Of a stretch of DNA of 64,000 nucleotides, positions 29,151 through 38,566 are shown in pieces. Source of the DNA: an uncultured Cedecea sp. (GTDB lineage: Bacteria > Pseudomonadota > Gammaproteobacteria > Enterobacterales > Enterobacteriaceae); NCBI RefSeq assembly GCF_947498825.1, contig NZ_CANMLV010000006.1:62001-126000 (forward strand), given 5' to 3'. The notes under the pieces are model-generated. The model was not told the origin of the DNA. It ran no database searches and saw only the letters and a list, made by a program, of their open reading frames with translations. The position numbers and the translations under genes are program-made. Within the stretch, counting starts at the first letter, position 1. Each line of letters starts with the position of its first letter.

Positions 29151-29888
29151 ATGTACCCTGTTGACCTGCATATGCACACTGTTGCCAGCACCCATGCCTA
29201 TAGTACGTTGCACGACTATGTTGTTGTCGCTGCGAGCAAAGGTATCAAATTATTCGCTATCACTGACCATGGCCCCGATATGGCAGATGCCCCCCATTAC
29301 TGGCATTTTGTTAATATGCGGATTTGGCCACGCGTTATTAATGGCGTGGGTATTTTACGAGGTATTGAGGCTAATATAAAAAATACTGCGGGTGAAATTG
29401 ATTGTACTGGCCCAATGCTGGAAGCACTGGATTTGATCCTTGCTGGTTTCCATGAACCTGTATTTCCGCCTAAAGATAAAGCAACACATACAGAAGCAAT
29501 GATAGCCACTATAGCTAATGGTGATGTCCATATTATTAGTCATCCAGGAAATCCGAAGTACGAAATTGATATTCCTGCTGTTGCGGCTGCTGCTGCCAGA
29601 TATAACGTTGCTCTTGAGTTAAACAATTCGTCTTTCACACATTCACGTAAAGGCAGTGGACCAAATTGCCGTTTAATTGCCGAAGCTGTTCGTGATGCAG
29701 GTGGCTGGTTAGCATTAGGTTCTGACTCACATACCGCTTTCACGCTGGGTGACTTTGATGAATGCCTGAAAATACTTCGTGAAATTAACTTCCCGGAAGA
29801 TCGTATTTTGAATGTCTCTGCGCAGCGTATGCTTAGTTTCCTTGAAGCTCGCGGTATGACCCCTGTTGCAGAATTTGCTTCGCTCTAA
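29151..29888 (+). CDS. ycdX: PHP-domain phosphatase YcdX
   Basis: A trinuclear zinc PHP-family phosphatase, 245 residues as in E. coli YcdX. Metal ligands are visible in [24 protein letters not shown] and GSDSHTAF. A role in swarming motility has been reported for E. coli; the physiological substrate is unclear. AGAAGGAG precedes the ATG. ycdY starts 25 bases downstream, so the two are likely one transcript, matching reports that YcdY supports YcdX. Confidence 0.96.
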   Translation: MYPVDLHMHTVASTHAYSTLHDYVVVAASKGIKLFAITDHGPDMADAPHYWHFVNMRIWPRVINGVGILRGIEANIKNTAGEIDCTGPMLEALDLILAGFHEPVFPPKDKATHTEAMIATIANGDVHIISHPGNPKYEIDIPAVAAAAARYNVALELNNSSFTHSRKGSGPNCRLIAEAVRDAGGWLALGSDSHTAFTLGDFDECLKILREINFPEDRILNVSAQRMLSFLEARGMTPVAEFASL

Positions 29889-29913
29889 AAGTATGTTTAA
29901 TGGATAGCCTGTT

Positions 29914-30471
29914 ATGAATGAGTTTTCAGTTATTTGTCGCATTTTAGGTTCACTGTTTTATCGCCAGCCACAAGACCCGTTACTCGCACCTTTATTTACT
30001 CTGATCAAAGAAGGGAAGCTGGTAGCCAGCTGGCCATTGGAGCAAGATGAATTGCTCACTCGCCTCCAGCGGGATCTGGAACCTGCTATCATTCAGGAAG
30101 ACTATCAAGCCTTGTTTACTGGCAGTGAATGCAAAGTTTCACCCTATAGATCAGCCTGGCAAACAGAAGGCAACGAACAGGAGGTTCGCCAGTTTTTGGA
30201 ACAACGCGGCATGCCTCTGGGGGAAAACCCTGCCGATCATTTTGGAGCCTTGTTACTCGCGGCATCCTGGCTTGAGGACCAATCACAGGAAGATGAATAT
30301 CAGGCACAGATAACGTTATTTGATAGTTATATCTTACCTTGGGCTGGGAGCTTTTTGGGTAAAGTGGAGGCTTCCGCAACAAGTGCTTTTTATCGTACTT
30401 TGGCAGTGATTACGCGTGAAGCGCTCCAGGCGATGAGAGATGAATTACAGGAATCAGAAAGTGAAGATTAG
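29914..30471 (+). CDS. ycdY: TorD-family chaperone YcdY
   Basis: An all-helical TorD/NarJ-like chaperone of 185 residues, equal to E. coli YcdY (184). E. coli YcdY stimulates YcdX by aiding zinc loading. Conserved segments include RILGSLFYRQPQDP and DYQALFTGSECKVSPY. The Shine-Dalgarno is weak, suggesting coupling to ycdX. Confidence 0.94.
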   Translation: MNEFSVICRILGSLFYRQPQDPLLAPLFTLIKEGKLVASWPLEQDELLTRLQRDLEPAIIQEDYQALFTGSECKVSPYRSAWQTEGNEQEVRQFLEQRGMPLGENPADHFGALLLAASWLEDQSQEDEYQAQITLFDSYILPWAGSFLGKVEASATSAFYRTLAVITREALQAMRDELQESESED

Positions 30472-30569
30472 TGATGTTTGTCACATAATTTATGTAAATA
30501 TGATTACCATTGCATAAAATATGTGATTTATAATGAAAGCAGAAGTGGCGACTGCTATTATTTTTACCT

Positions 30570-31046
30570 ATGAAAACAAAAACACTCCTTTCACTCGCTT
30601 TGACGACAGGTGTCCTGTCTGGTCTCTGGGCCTGGACTGCGGATAGTCTCGGCCTGATCAGCTGGATGGGCTTTCTGGGATGTACCGCTTATTTCGCCTG
30701 CCCCCAGGGCGGGCTTAAAGGGCTGTTCATCTCACTATTTACTCTTTGCAGTGGTGTAGTGTGGGCACTTGTCATTATTCATGGAAGTGCCCTGATTCAA
30801 CACATCAATCTCATCAGTTATATCCTGACTGCGGTCGTCGCATTTATGATGTGTCTTCAAGCCCGGCATATCCTTTTGTCGTTCGTTCCTGGTACATTTA
30901 TTGGCGCTTGTGCAACATTTGCTCATCAAGGCGACTGGCCTGTCGTTATCGCTTCTTTATTACCTGGATTGTTGTTTGGTTTCGCGATGAAAAATAGTGG
31001 CTTATGGCTTGCCAGGAGTGATAGCAAAGATAAACTTATAGAATAG
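30570..31046 (+). CDS. ycdZ: DUF1097 inner-membrane protein YcdZ
   Basis: A 158-residue membrane protein with about five hydrophobic segments, resembling E. coli YcdZ (DUF1097), function unknown. No Shine-Dalgarno is evident before the ATG at 30570. It is the last core-type gene before the AT-rich T3SS island; in E. coli the curli genes follow at this point. Confidence 0.88.
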   Translation: MKTKTLLSLALTTGVLSGLWAWTADSLGLISWMGFLGCTAYFACPQGGLKGLFISLFTLCSGVVWALVIIHGSALIQHINLISYILTAVVAFMMCLQARHILLSFVPGTFIGACATFAHQGDWPVVIASLLPGLLFGFAMKNSGLWLARSDSKDKLIE

Positions 31047-31538
31047 TTATAAAAATATTATACAGCATAACATTCAGAAAGGATTACAGAGATTAAGTAT
31101 AATTGATGAAAGAATACATCAGTGATTAAACAGGAAACAATAAGATTGTTTTTATTCAAAAATATTGTTTTATGATATAAAAAAATAAAAAAATAACGCA
31201 TCATGAAAATATTTTTATAAACAAATTTAACTATAAAATCAATGTTTTAAATAACTGTAAAATAAAAGCGTTATGACATGTCGGAACAAATAGAGAATGC
31301 CGGAATTGTTAATGCTATCCTCATTCTTCATACGTTCACGTAGAGTTTACATTTCATAAATATCAAACTAAACTATGGGTTTTTAAATAAGATAAAGAGA
31401 ATTATGCTATAATAGTGAATTGATTCAACATAAGGAATAATGTGAATCTTGAGGGAAGCACACTGTATTGTGATATATAAGTAACATTATATTACATTAA
31501 TAGTGGGTTCATTCATTAAATATCTGACGGACCTGATA
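31047..31538. other. AT-rich left margin of the T3SS island
   Basis: The 492 bases are very AT-rich with many A and T tracts and no convincing reading frame. The sharp composition change marks the probable left edge of the acquired block just after ycdZ. It must hold the promoter of the ToxR-like regulator and looks like a likely H-NS target. No direct repeat or integrase gene was seen. Confidence 0.55.
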
Positions 31539-32288
31539 ATGAATACTAATGAAATGAATGATGGAAATATTTTTTTTCTGAATTTTACATTTAATCGAAA
31601 GTTGCGTATTTTGCAACAGGGTGAGCAAGTAACGCAATTAAGAAAAAAAGAAGCAGAAGTACTGGCACTTCTTTGTGATAGTCATCCTAACCCAGTGTCA
31701 CAGGATGACTTCCTGATGAAGGTATGGGGAGGAGGCTATGTTACTTCGCAAAGTATTGCTCAAGTCATAAGATCGCTTCGACGAAGTCTTGGAGATGATA
31801 AAAAAAGTACGATATCGACGATCCCAAAATTAGGTTATAAATTAACAATAACACCTATCTATGAAGATGTATTACCGACTAAAAAAATTCAATATGGTGA
31901 CGTTTTAAAAATTAGTCATGAACGTGATGATTTTTCTTACACAGAACAAAAAACACCCATAAATGGCATATCTTCTTCCAGCTCTATATCTATTATCCCT
32001 TACGTATCAGCCAAGAAAAAAATTTTCTCATCAAGAAAAATTGCCTTCTCAAGTGTGATATTAATTTTAGCAAGCTTGGTCGGTGTTACTATAAATATAA
32101 ATAGTAATATTGTTGATAATAGCGATAATGCTGAAAAAAATACTGAAAAAGAAGCGCCTGTGTTAGTTTTGCGACAAAATAATAACTCAACTAATACCGA
32201 TGACGTCTTAACGTATTGTGGTCATCCGAATGAGGTTTTTGTAGGGTTGCTTAATAATAACGTTGCTAACGATTGCTTTGTTAATTGA
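31539..32288 (+). CDS. ToxR/CadC-like membrane-anchored winged-helix regulator
   Basis: An OmpR/ToxR-type winged-helix DNA-binding domain (about residues 20-105: LRKKEAEVLALLC, IAQVIRSLRRSLGDD, STIPKLGYKL) is joined through a polar linker to one membrane segment (SSVILILASLVGVTI) and a short periplasmic tail of about 65 residues with two cysteines. The architecture resembles ToxR, CadC and YqeI of the E. coli ETT2 locus. It differs from HilA, which has a C-terminal TPR region and no membrane helix. Starts at 31503 (GTG) or 31554 are also possible. Position at the island edge suggests it controls the T3SS; the target is inference. Confidence 0.8.
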   Translation: MNTNEMNDGNIFFLNFTFNRKLRILQQGEQVTQLRKKEAEVLALLCDSHPNPVSQDDFLMKVWGGGYVTSQSIAQVIRSLRRSLGDDKKSTISTIPKLGYKLTITPIYEDVLPTKKIQYGDVLKISHERDDFSYTEQKTPINGISSSSSISIIPYVSAKKKIFSSRKIAFSSVILILASLVGVTININSNIVDNSDNAEKNTEKEAPVLVLRQNNNSTNTDDVLTYCGHPNEVFVGLLNNNVANDCFVN

Positions 32289-32314
32289 GGTTTGGGGAAA
32301 TATGCATTGAATAG

Positions 32315-32345
32315 TAGCGCAAGTAGTATTTTTTCTCTTGCGCTA
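32315..32345. terminator. Terminator between the ToxR-like regulator and iagB
   Basis: Arms TAGCGCAAG (32315-32323) and CTTGCGCTA (32337-32345) form a perfect 9-bp stem between two convergent genes. A third TAGCGCAAG at 32384 lies inside the end of iagB. Confidence 0.65.
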
Positions 32346-32375
32346 TACAATTAAATATACTCCTTATTTTCAATC

Positions 32376-32879
32376 TCAATGACTAGCGCAAGAAAATTTT
32401 TCACGTATACCGGACTGATAGGGAACCTTAATTTTATCGATGATTTTATTTTCCTCAAGGATAGTAGCAATAAGTTTTGAAATATATCTATCACGATAAT
32501 ACGGAGTTTTAGAATGATATTTACCTATTCCTTCCCAGGAGTAAGCATTATTCTCTATTACTCTACTTAAGATCCATGACCCTGAAAACACATTCGCACA
32601 ACTATTCTCACGAATTTCTTTTTCAGTAACCCCCAGTTTTCCCAGTGTATTAAAATGAATACTATTAATTTGCATAATACCTACATCCTGAGTTTTATTT
32701 TTATTAACATTTATCACATCCTGGCGATTGTTTGACTCCTGCCAGATGATGGCTTTTATTATCAGTGGGTTAATTTTAAAACACTGAGCTGCTTCATGAA
32801 TACAATCACTGTAGCTAGCACCGGCAACTGAAGATACTAACAAAAGTGATAAATAATGATAGTTTCTTTTTATTTTCAT
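32376..32879 (-). CDS. iagB: IagB/IpgF-type lytic transglycosylase of the T3SS
   Basis: A small periplasmic lytic transglycosylase (SLT fold, 167 residues) that opens peptidoglycan for the secretion apparatus. It has a signal peptide ending near residue 22, the catalytic Glu48 in IIWQESNN, and the supporting motif QDVGIMQINS. It is the last gene of the minus-strand prgH operon; in Salmonella iagB is beside hilA, which is missing here. Confidence 0.93.
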   Translation of the reverse strand: MKIKRNYHYLSLLLVSSVAGASYSDCIHEAAQCFKINPLIIKAIIWQESNNRQDVINVNKNKTQDVGIMQINSIHFNTLGKLGVTEKEIRENSCANVFSGSWILSRVIENNAYSWEGIGKYHSKTPYYRDRYISKLIATILEENKIIDKIKVPYQSGIREKFSCASH

Positions 32880-32918
32880 ATCTAAAACAAGAAAGATTTC
32901 GAGATGCTAATGTATAAA

Positions 32919-33293
32919 TTAATAGAGAATCAGTTTCTTACTCTCATCGTCTTCATCGACGTCGATCATCTTATTTATCAGTGTATTGTTCAGCATGTTT
33001 ATACATGCTATCTGACATGTGTTTTTATCTAATACTGCCGTCGTATAGTCCTCATACTCGGGGGTTGAACGTAGCATTAAATCTGCATTCAGCAATGCAG
33101 CGTTGAGCTTTTTCATTGTAGCAGGTTCATTCGGTGAAAAACTTTTCATTTTTTCCAATAACTGGTCCAATGTTCCATCTGGTTTATTATTTTTTATATA
33201 TGTCAAAACTAAATCATTAAAATTAGATTGCTCATCTGCTGATTGAGTCTGATTATTATATTCTGAGTTAACGTTATTTATTATCGTACTCAT
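32919..33293 (-). CDS. Unknown T3SS protein in the orgC position
   Basis: A 124-residue acidic, Asn-rich helical protein with no family I recognise. It lies directly after orgB, the position of orgC in Salmonella SPI-1 (a secreted protein that affects needle assembly). I see no clear sequence match to OrgC, so only the position supports that idea. The tail is very acidic (VDEDDESKK). It could be a secreted early substrate or a chaperone. Confidence 0.7.
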   Translation of the reverse strand: MSTIINNVNSEYNNQTQSADEQSNFNDLVLTYIKNNKPDGTLDQLLEKMKSFSPNEPATMKKLNAALLNADLMLRSTPEYEDYTTAVLDKNTCQIACINMLNNTLINKMIDVDEDDESKKLILY

Positions 33294-33324
33294 GGTATTT
33301 CTCTCCGTTATACATGATTAATTA

Positions 33325-33969
33325 TTATTTGTTATCGTCCACTATTATGTGTGGAGGTTGCTGTCCGATATTTTCCAAAAAATCAGGGCTAAGTTTGTCA
33401 ATCTCCTGACTGAGAGAATGAATTGATTCATCTGATTCAGCCAGCCATTGCTGACACACAGAGTCAATTGGAAAGCGAATAGAGTCCATATCATTCTGTA
33501 TTGTAATGTGATTGTCATCAGTCAATATATAATTTGAATCATCAGCTCCGGTTGGGAGTTTGACTGTTTTAGGTATAATAATACGTAGTGGTTTATGTTG
33601 ACCCGACTGAATCTGTAAGTTGTGAATAATCCGTTCGACGATCACGGTATCGTTGAAAGACTCTTTTATTGAGCTGAGCAACTTGCTGCGGAAAGTCGTA
33701 AGTCTGATTTTTTGTCGTTTCTCATAATCTTCGAGGAAATCGACCAGCTGAGAAAAAAAAAGTTCAAATCCCATTGAGAAACCTTCTTTTTGACTGTTTT
33801 CTCTCAATAAGACAGTATGAGATTCATATTCAGCATACATTTCATTACATCGTGCAAGAGTTCGTTCAAGACTTGCCGCCATACGCTGATAATGATCACG
33901 TTCCTTTCCTTTAATTATAGAGTGCTGATGATAATTCAACGGTAAATTATTCCCTGATATCATACGCAT
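33325..33969 (-). CDS. orgB: SctL-type ATPase regulator/stator (OrgB-like)
   Basis: A 214-residue protein with a coiled-coil N-terminal half (about residues 20-90) and a FliH/SctL-like C-terminal part. OrgB/MxiN dimers link the ATPase to the SctQ pods of the cytoplasmic sorting platform. Similarity is weak, as usual for this family; the assignment rests on position after orgA, length and the helical profile. It overlaps the end of orgA by 23 bases. Confidence 0.82.
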   Translation of the reverse strand: MRMISGNNLPLNYHQHSIIKGKERDHYQRMAASLERTLARCNEMYAEYESHTVLLRENSQKEGFSMGFELFFSQLVDFLEDYEKRQKIRLTTFRSKLLSSIKESFNDTVIVERIIHNLQIQSGQHKPLRIIIPKTVKLPTGADDSNYILTDDNHITIQNDMDSIRFPIDSVCQQWLAESDESIHSLSQEIDKLSPDFLENIGQQPPHIIVDDNK

Positions 33970-34504
33970 AATTAATAGCCATCCTAAGTAAGTTTATATT
34001 ATCAGGTGTTTTTGCGATAAAAAGCTCTGGTAAAATAATATTTTTTGAAAAACAGAGAGATAAACGCTGCCGTAAGGCCGCGGGAAAATGGAGCGTTAAG
34101 CCTGTGATAAAGGCTGCTCCCCATATCGAATAATCTGTAACAGGCATTCTTCCATTGATACAAACAGAGTGTCGCAGTGGCAATGATATGAATGCCAATA
34201 AATTTTTATCATTGATTAACGACATTTTATTAATAAGAAGTTGATCACGTAAAAGATAACTACCGATCAATTCAGCTATTTTTGGAATCATTTTCCAGTG
34301 TCTGAAAATAGATATCGAGATAGCATCATTGGGCTGCCAGCTAGCAGGCAAATTTTCCAGTTTATATTGATTGATAATCCAGTGATTAAGTATTACATCA
34401 GCCACTATATTTCTTGCAGAATACAGTGTAAGAAGATTGTCTGAATGTATATACATAACGGGATAATATAAGATATTCAGCATATGGCTATCTTCAGCTT
34501 TCAT
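33947..34504 (-). CDS. orgA: SctK-type sorting platform protein (OrgA-like)
   Basis: A 185-residue protein in the orgA/mxiK slot between prgK and orgB. OrgA-type SctK connects the inner-membrane ring protein SctD to the SctQ sorting platform. Typical OrgA-like features are the N-terminal YYPVMYIHSD and a hydrophobic, leucine-rich middle. It starts 2 bases after the prgK stop; an alternative ATG lies at 34483. Confidence 0.85.
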   Translation of the reverse strand: MKAEDSHMLNILYYPVMYIHSDNLLTLYSARNIVADVILNHWIINQYKLENLPASWQPNDAISISIFRHWKMIPKIAELIGSYLLRDQLLINKMSLINDKNLLAFISLPLRHSVCINGRMPVTDYSIWGAAFITGLTLHFPAALRQRLSLCFSKNIILPELFIAKTPDNINLLRMAINYAYDIRE

Positions 34505-34506
34505 AA

Positions 34507-35295
34507 CTAAGTAACCTGTTTATGATCTGGTTCATAATTATTTTTTTTCTCTTGATTTTTGATGTCTTTCTCGCGATTTGAATTTTTTGTTTTATGTGTG
34601 TGTATAAAATAACCAGAAGATATTACTAACAGAATTCCAAAACATAAAAATAAAATTATCCAATCATTAAATACTGATTTTTTTATTTTTAATGGTGATG
34701 CATATTGAATTATTGGTGCCTGAAACAATACGACGGAAATATTTTCATATCTTATATCATCAATACTATTTTTTATGAGGTTTTTTATTTTAGAAATAAA
34801 AATATTATTATCGATTTCGCCATTATAAGAAATTAATATCCCAATATGACTGGCTGACCTTTTCCCTGAAATATCATTAGCATAATACGGATAGTTAATA
34901 TGAACACGGGCATTAACAACTTGATCTATTATTCTTAATGACTGTTCAATACGTTGCTCTTGTAAAGATCTGACTCGTGCCTGCTCTGCACTGGGAGATG
35001 AAACCAGTGAACTATCGGGAAATGCATGAGCAATTTGAACATCTGCAGCCCAAGGAAGCTGGTACTGATTAATAACAGAAAGTGCTGCTGTATTTTCTGC
35101 AGAACCAACGATTACTGCATAACCAGACTTTAGATTTCCATCTTTCTGCGCAGTTATATTATGTTGTTGTAAAACGGATAATACTTGATTAGCCTGCTCC
35201 TGTGTTAAGTTATCTAAGATTTTTTCATCATTGCACCCTGAAATGAGTATCACGGTAAATATTAGTACGATGGTATGAGAGATTTTTGATAACAT
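34507..35295 (-). CDS. prgK: Inner-membrane ring lipoprotein SctJ (PrgK/MxiJ)
   Basis: A YscJ/FliF-family lipoprotein forming the inner ring of the needle complex. It has a lipobox ISGC with lipidated Cys21, ring-building motifs (the ANQVLSVLQQHNITA region and RVHINYPY), and a C-terminal membrane segment (WIILFLCFGILLVISS) followed by a basic tail. It is 262 residues, close to PrgK (252). The start overlaps the prgJ stop (TAATG). Confidence 0.95.
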   Translation of the reverse strand: MLSKISHTIVLIFTVILISGCNDEKILDNLTQEQANQVLSVLQQHNITAQKDGNLKSGYAVIVGSAENTAALSVINQYQLPWAADVQIAHAFPDSSLVSSPSAEQARVRSLQEQRIEQSLRIIDQVVNARVHINYPYYANDISGKRSASHIGILISYNGEIDNNIFISKIKNLIKNSIDDIRYENISVVLFQAPIIQYASPLKIKKSVFNDWIILFLCFGILLVISSGYFIHTHKTKNSNREKDIKNQEKKNNYEPDHKQVT

Positions 35296-35618
35296 TATTG
35301 TGATTTTTCCAGAGTTTCTATCGTCGCAACACCTTTTCGTGCCAGAGTACTGATTAGTGAAATATAGTTACTGTATTCCCCAATATAACTTTGTAACCTT
35401 AACAAGGTTTGTGGATCGGAAGAGAAATTTTCTGAGTGACTCAGAGAGTTGATCATCTCTTTATATTGAGTATTTGTTTCGCTAAGTTTGTTAAATGTAC
35501 TCGACACTAAATTATTAAAATTATTATCATGTACTGAGACTGAATGATGGTCAGTGTCAAGAGAAGAATAAGATGTTAGTTTAGTGAGTGAAGACAATGC
35601 TTCAATACTGTGCGTCAT
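35295..35618 (-). CDS. prgJ: Inner rod protein SctI (PrgJ/MxiI)
   Basis: A 107-residue inner rod/needle adapter subunit that anchors the needle and takes part in substrate switching. The C-terminal part (LLRLQSYIGEYSNYISLIST, then ARKGVATIETL) has the family pattern shared with needle proteins. It sits between prgI and prgK as in SPI-1. Confidence 0.92.
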   Translation of the reverse strand: MTHSIEALSSLTKLTSYSSLDTDHHSVSVHDNNFNNLVSSTFNKLSETNTQYKEMINSLSHSENFSSDPQTLLRLQSYIGEYSNYISLISTLARKGVATIETLEKSQ

Positions 35619-35669
35619 AATTTTTCCTTTCTTAGATACAGGTACGGACTTACTCCGTACCTTCGATAG

Positions 35670-35930
35670 TTAACGGAAGTTCTGGATAATGGCTGCACCA
35701 ATATCTTTATAGGCTTTAACAGTGCTAGTTTGAGCATTACGGAATAGGGTATATTCCTGAAGTTTTGCTTGATAATTTGCCAGTACTGCCGGGTTTGAAG
35801 GATCTCTCTTTAGGTCTTCTTCCGCTTTATTAAGTTCTACCATCATATTTTCGGCTCCGGACTCAAATCCTCCTGAAAGTTCAGTCAAGAAACCATTATC
35901 TGTAGCATTGAGTGGTGTATTATTAGACAT
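35670..35930 (-). CDS. prgI: Needle subunit SctF (PrgI/MxiH)
   Basis: An 86-residue needle monomer with an all-helical hairpin: NPAVLANYQAKLQEYTLFRN surrounds the conserved P-S/D-N-P turn (DPSNPAVL) and the C-terminus (TVKAYKDIGAAIIQNFR) matches PrgI/MxiH/EprI polymerisation residues. It starts 2 bases after the prgH stop. Confidence 0.96.
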   Translation of the reverse strand: MSNNTPLNATDNGFLTELSGGFESGAENMMVELNKAEEDLKRDPSNPAVLANYQAKLQEYTLFRNAQTSTVKAYKDIGAAIIQNFR

Positions 35931-35932
35931 AT

Positions 35933-37162
35933 TTAAAAATCCTTGTTATTTAGTGGGAAATACCAATGTCTTGGGTTTAGGAATAAATAACCTTTAGCTG
36001 AGTCTACGTATGACTTGTTTCTTAGCCAATCTTCATCAAGATTAATGGAGAATGTAATAGCAGTTTCTCCCCAGTTTTGAATATAGCCATTAATAAACTC
36101 ATGCAATGAATTTAGCATGTTGTCGCTTAAGGTATCTCGAACAACAAGTGAGTAACCTGCTGTGGTATCTATTAATTTATAGTGAATGTTAAGTCTGTCC
36201 AAACCCTGCTGAGCGATTTTAAGCAACTGTTCTTTTGTTTTAACAATAAAATCTATACTTAAAGCATAAGGAATTCTTTTTAATATTATTTCTTTTAAGT
36301 CAATTTCTTCCTGAGGAGTTAAAGTACGATAAATCGCAAGAACAGGATGTTGAGGTAAACGATAGTCAAACTGTAAAACGGGATAACCTAATTTGGACAG
36401 TTCATCAATAAGTTCTATTTTATTTTTACTCAGTAAAACGACAAGAAAATTATCATGATTATTCATTTTATGTACAGCTTCTGTGGCCCATGTCATTTCA
36501 CGAGATTTTTGTGCAAGAATATATATATTTTTATCTTCTCGGCCTTTGACGACTTCTAATGGTGCAGGGGCCCCAGAAAGTGCTTCGTTGAGACTGATGA
36601 CTTGCTGATCTCCTGGTTTTTTATAAAAGATGAAAATACTAAAAAATAAAATTATTATGCTGATAAATATCCCTGCAAAAAAAAAGATGAGTCGTTTTTT
36701 TTTTGTATTATTTATAGTGTTATCATGAAATGTCGATTCTATGACTGGAACTATATGATTTTTTTTGATATTTTCAGACCATTCATTATCGCTATTTTTA
36801 ATAGCCAGTCTGATATGTTCATGAATAAATACTTCATTTTCTCTAAGTAATGATTTATAGCTATTGCCATTTTCATCATGGATTTCAATATCAAAATAGC
36901 AACCATTATCATCTTGACCACACTCAGATAAGTGGAGTGAGATATTTGGAGAAGTAAGATCACAAGGAATATAAAGAGTATTTGCTGTATAAGAAGTTGC
37001 ATGTTCACTATCTAGTGTAAATTCTGACGACTTATTCTGTAAGCTCGATGCCGGGTTAATGATAAGAAAATAATCATTTTCAGGCAGGTTGAGTTCACAA
37101 CCAAACATAGGCCCGAACAATATCTTCAGTGAATAATTTTTAGTTAATTCTTCATTTATCAT
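35933..37162 (-). CDS. prgH: Inner-membrane ring protein SctD (PrgH/MxiG)
   Basis: The outer of the two inner-membrane ring proteins. Its 409 residues comprise a cytoplasmic FHA-like domain (about 1-130), one membrane helix (IFFFAGIFISIIILFFSIFI, about 155-178) and a periplasmic ring-building part ending in NPRHWYFP. The length is close to PrgH (392) and MxiG (371). It is the first gene of the minus-strand operon prgHIJK-orgAB-orgC position-iagB, divergent from invF. Confidence 0.93.
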   Translation of the reverse strand: MINEELTKNYSLKILFGPMFGCELNLPENDYFLIINPASSLQNKSSEFTLDSEHATSYTANTLYIPCDLTSPNISLHLSECGQDDNGCYFDIEIHDENGNSYKSLLRENEVFIHEHIRLAIKNSDNEWSENIKKNHIVPVIESTFHDNTINNTKKKRLIFFFAGIFISIIILFFSIFIFYKKPGDQQVISLNEALSGAPAPLEVVKGREDKNIYILAQKSREMTWATEAVHKMNNHDNFLVVLLSKNKIELIDELSKLGYPVLQFDYRLPQHPVLAIYRTLTPQEEIDLKEIILKRIPYALSIDFIVKTKEQLLKIAQQGLDRLNIHYKLIDTTAGYSLVVRDTLSDNMLNSLHEFINGYIQNWGETAITFSINLDEDWLRNKSYVDSAKGYLFLNPRHWYFPLNNKDF

Positions 37163-37693
37163 AGTGCAGATTACTTCTTGTTAGTGTGGTTCATCGATAT
37201 GGAGCCAGATCATCCCAAACATAGGTATAACATGATAAAAATTAATGGCACCGAATGTACATTACAATAGAATTCATTTTATTGATTAGAACAGACATTT
37301 TATGCGGGATGCCTGTCGCGAAAAGTCGGATTCTTATACCATGACTGCATTTTGTTTTAGCCAATAAATGAATCTTGTAAATAGTATTAAATATAAATAC
37401 AAACAAACTATAGATATTTATTATCAAATATTCAATGATGTTTCGTTGATTTTTTTTTGATTTATTTATTATATTCTTTAAATATTTTTTAATTTTATAA
37501 AAGTGAATTGACGCTGAATATTTTTCTGTTAGATTTAATGGAAAACATCTGTTAAATAAAAGAACACAGTTGTATTAAATTGCGCTCTATATAAATATTT
37601 AAATTTAAGTATTATATATTGATATGTTTGTAGTTTGTCATGATTTTATCATTGCCTGTTGTGCATATGATTCTAACATCAGATCGAGGCTCT
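37163..37693. promoter_or_regulatory. Divergent AT-rich promoter region between prgH and invF
   Basis: The 531 bases between two divergent T3SS operons are extremely AT-rich, with long A and T tracts and no credible gene. It is the natural place for the promoters that the island regulators act on, and a likely H-NS-silenced region. No specific operator was recognised. Confidence 0.5.
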
Positions 37694-38566
37694 ATGAAAA
37701 AAACATTAATGAACTGTTCGGGATACTATCGTTCAGATATGAAAAAAGACGATAGATTATTGACTCCCGTTATAGATGAAATCGTTGATGATACTCTACT
37801 GATCAATAATGAACTGTTTTTAGCCAGGCCGACGAATGAAAATTCAACGCTGCGTTTTTCCGTAGGCAGGATAAGTAGTAATAACAATACGGTCATAAAT
37901 AATTCTGTTCTGTTGGCATCGAATGATAGTTTAAGTGTGGAGTTTATCAACCAATGGATAGTTGAAAAATTCCCACTGTCGCAAATATCAACACTATTTT
38001 GCTTTCTTGACTATCAGATGAAATATTGTGAATCGAATGTAAAAAAATTAACGAGTGCTTATGAGGAAAACAGAGTTACGGGGAAAGAGTTGATAGATAA
38101 TGAACGTAGTGTGGTCTTACTGCTCGAAAATAATAATGACCGCTTAATGGACATACTTATCAGTAGCATAATTGATCCTCAAAAACAGGTTATGAAAAAT
38201 ATCTTTGCATTCATTCGCAATATGGAAAGCTATTGGATAGCCTATTTTTTATTATCGCAGGTATTTAGCGATAATAATGATAGTGATGCTTATAAACTCT
38301 ATAATGCTTGTAAGGTTTATGGCGTTTCTGAGTCATACTTCAGAAAATTATGTCATAACGCATTTACTTGCGGGCCAAAAAAACAGTTGCGGATGTGGAG
38401 AGCTGCTTATAGTGCATTGCAACTTATTGAAAAAGACAAATCCATCGCAACTATAGCAGGTAATAACGGATATTCTTCGTCATCTCATTTTTCAAGTGAG
38501 ATAAAATCTATCTTTGGTATTACACCGAGGGAGTTCAAAAAATTGGAAGGTTTGCTACATGAATAA
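37694..38566 (+). CDS. invF: AraC-family T3SS activator InvF/MxiE-like
   Basis: A transcription factor with a C-terminal AraC double helix-turn-helix (about residues 185-285: VYGVSESYFRKLC, SIATIAGNNGYSSSSHFSSE). InvF with chaperone SicA activates sip and effector genes in Salmonella, and sicA is encoded 12 kb downstream on the same strand here. The ATG at 37694 (MKKTLMNC, 290 residues) has GAGG just upstream; ATGs at 37640 and 37667 lack one. It overlaps invG by 8 bases. Confidence 0.9.
   Translation: MKKTLMNCSGYYRSDMKKDDRLLTPVIDEIVDDTLLINNELFLARPTNENSTLRFSVGRISSNNNTVINNSVLLASNDSLSVEFINQWIVEKFPLSQISTLFCFLDYQMKYCESNVKKLTSAYEENRVTGKELIDNERSVVLLLENNNDRLMDILISSIIDPQKQVMKNIFAFIRNMESYWIAYFLLSQVFSDNNDSDAYKLYNACKVYGVSESYFRKLCHNAFTCGPKKQLRMWRAAYSALQLIEKDKSIATIAGNNGYSSSSHFSSEIKSIFGITPREFKKLEGLLHE

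Noticed and set aside
37242-37427. 61-codon frame in the prgH-invF gap
   Set aside because: Composition follows the AT-rich background, with no Shine-Dalgarno and no recognisable domain.
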